NCBI GenBank assembly: GCA_964011275.1
Contig: CAXGOB010000043.1
Location: forward strand, 1 to 44,127
Length of the DNA: 44,127 bases
From: UBA7328 sp002471345
GTDB lineage: Bacteria > Bacteroidota > Bacteroidia > Chitinophagales > Saprospiraceae
Direction: 5' to 3'
Under the pieces are notes generated by a model. The model was not told the origin of the DNA. It saw only the letters and a list, made by a program, of their open reading frames with translations, and did no database searches. Made by a program: the position numbers and the translations under genes. Of the stretch, positions 44,118 to 44,127 are shown one piece after another; position 1 is the stretch's first letter; every line of letters begins with the position of its first letter.

Positions 44118-44127
44118 TTGTATTAAT

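Noticed and set aside
1..44127. CRISPR arrays, rRNA, tRNA, transposases, phage structural genes
   Set aside because: No regularly spaced direct repeats, no RNA gene signatures and no recognisable transposase or phage proteins were seen on either strand.

Overview
The window is AT-rich DNA from a member of the Bacteroidota. The evidence is a type IX secretion (T9SS) C-terminal sorting domain on a giant secreted protein, three intact copies of the DUF6090 membrane-protein family, almost no Shine-Dalgarno sequences, and many secreted or lipoprotein hydrolases typical of marine or soil Cytophagales, Flavobacteriales or Saprospirales. Genus cannot be read from the sequence. No rRNA, tRNA, CRISPR array, integrase or transposase was seen.

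Layout. 1-346: non-coding, with an inverted-repeat copy near the left edge whose partner lies near the right edge. 347-2013: a DUF6090 protein and a secreted protein interrupted by an in-frame stop. 2309-6671 (minus): two adjacent imidazolonepropionase-like amidohydrolases. 7188-12423 (plus): DUF6090, a DUF6090 relic, an M28 peptidase, an alpha/beta hydrolase, another DUF6090 and a truncated amidohydrolase. Palindromic elements with CACAAC/GTTGTG ends sit just after two of these genes. 12604-15793: a sulfatase (minus) and an S10 serine carboxypeptidase (plus). 15973-22537 (minus): a ~2,180-residue T9SS surface protein with a frameshift near its N-terminus. 22692-24476 (minus): a gluzincin-type metallopeptidase with a small membrane protein. 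24789-28957 (minus): a frameshifted YcaQ/AlkX-type glycosylase, a YceI-TPR protein, a cold-shock protein with a clear terminator, and a Tat-exported NAD-dependent epimerase. 29104-32177: a two-component-propeller relic, then a YCII / DUF1761 / YCII / ECF42 sigma-factor operon. 32180-37200: a YtcJ-type amidohydrolase, a linalool dehydratase/isomerase-like protein, a YciI protein and an esterase lipoprotein. 37400-42710: an aromatic amino acid hydroxylase (minus), then a DUF3604 lipoprotein with a sulfatase. 42829-44127: a frameshifted membrane protein coupled to a winged-helix regulator, and a T9SS tail fragment.

The genes mostly encode exported hydrolases (peptidases, amidohydrolases, sulfatases, esterases), which fits a scavenging lifestyle, plus a small stress-type sigma-factor module. 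Few genes look like parts of one pathway.

The most interesting signals are these: (1) the palindromic CACAAC...GTTGTG elements downstream of genes in a DUF6090-rich stretch, which look attC-like but depart from the integron consensus; (2) a linalool dehydratase/isomerase-like enzyme keeping the catalytic His and two Cys but not the recalled Asp or disulfide; (3) GYWLV/FG-type repeats, best known from Actinomycetota, inside a T9SS protein; (4) 26/28 inverted repeats at the two window edges; (5) many broken genes, one broken by a 6-bp tandem duplication and several by single-base shifts, which could be sequencing error or real decay.
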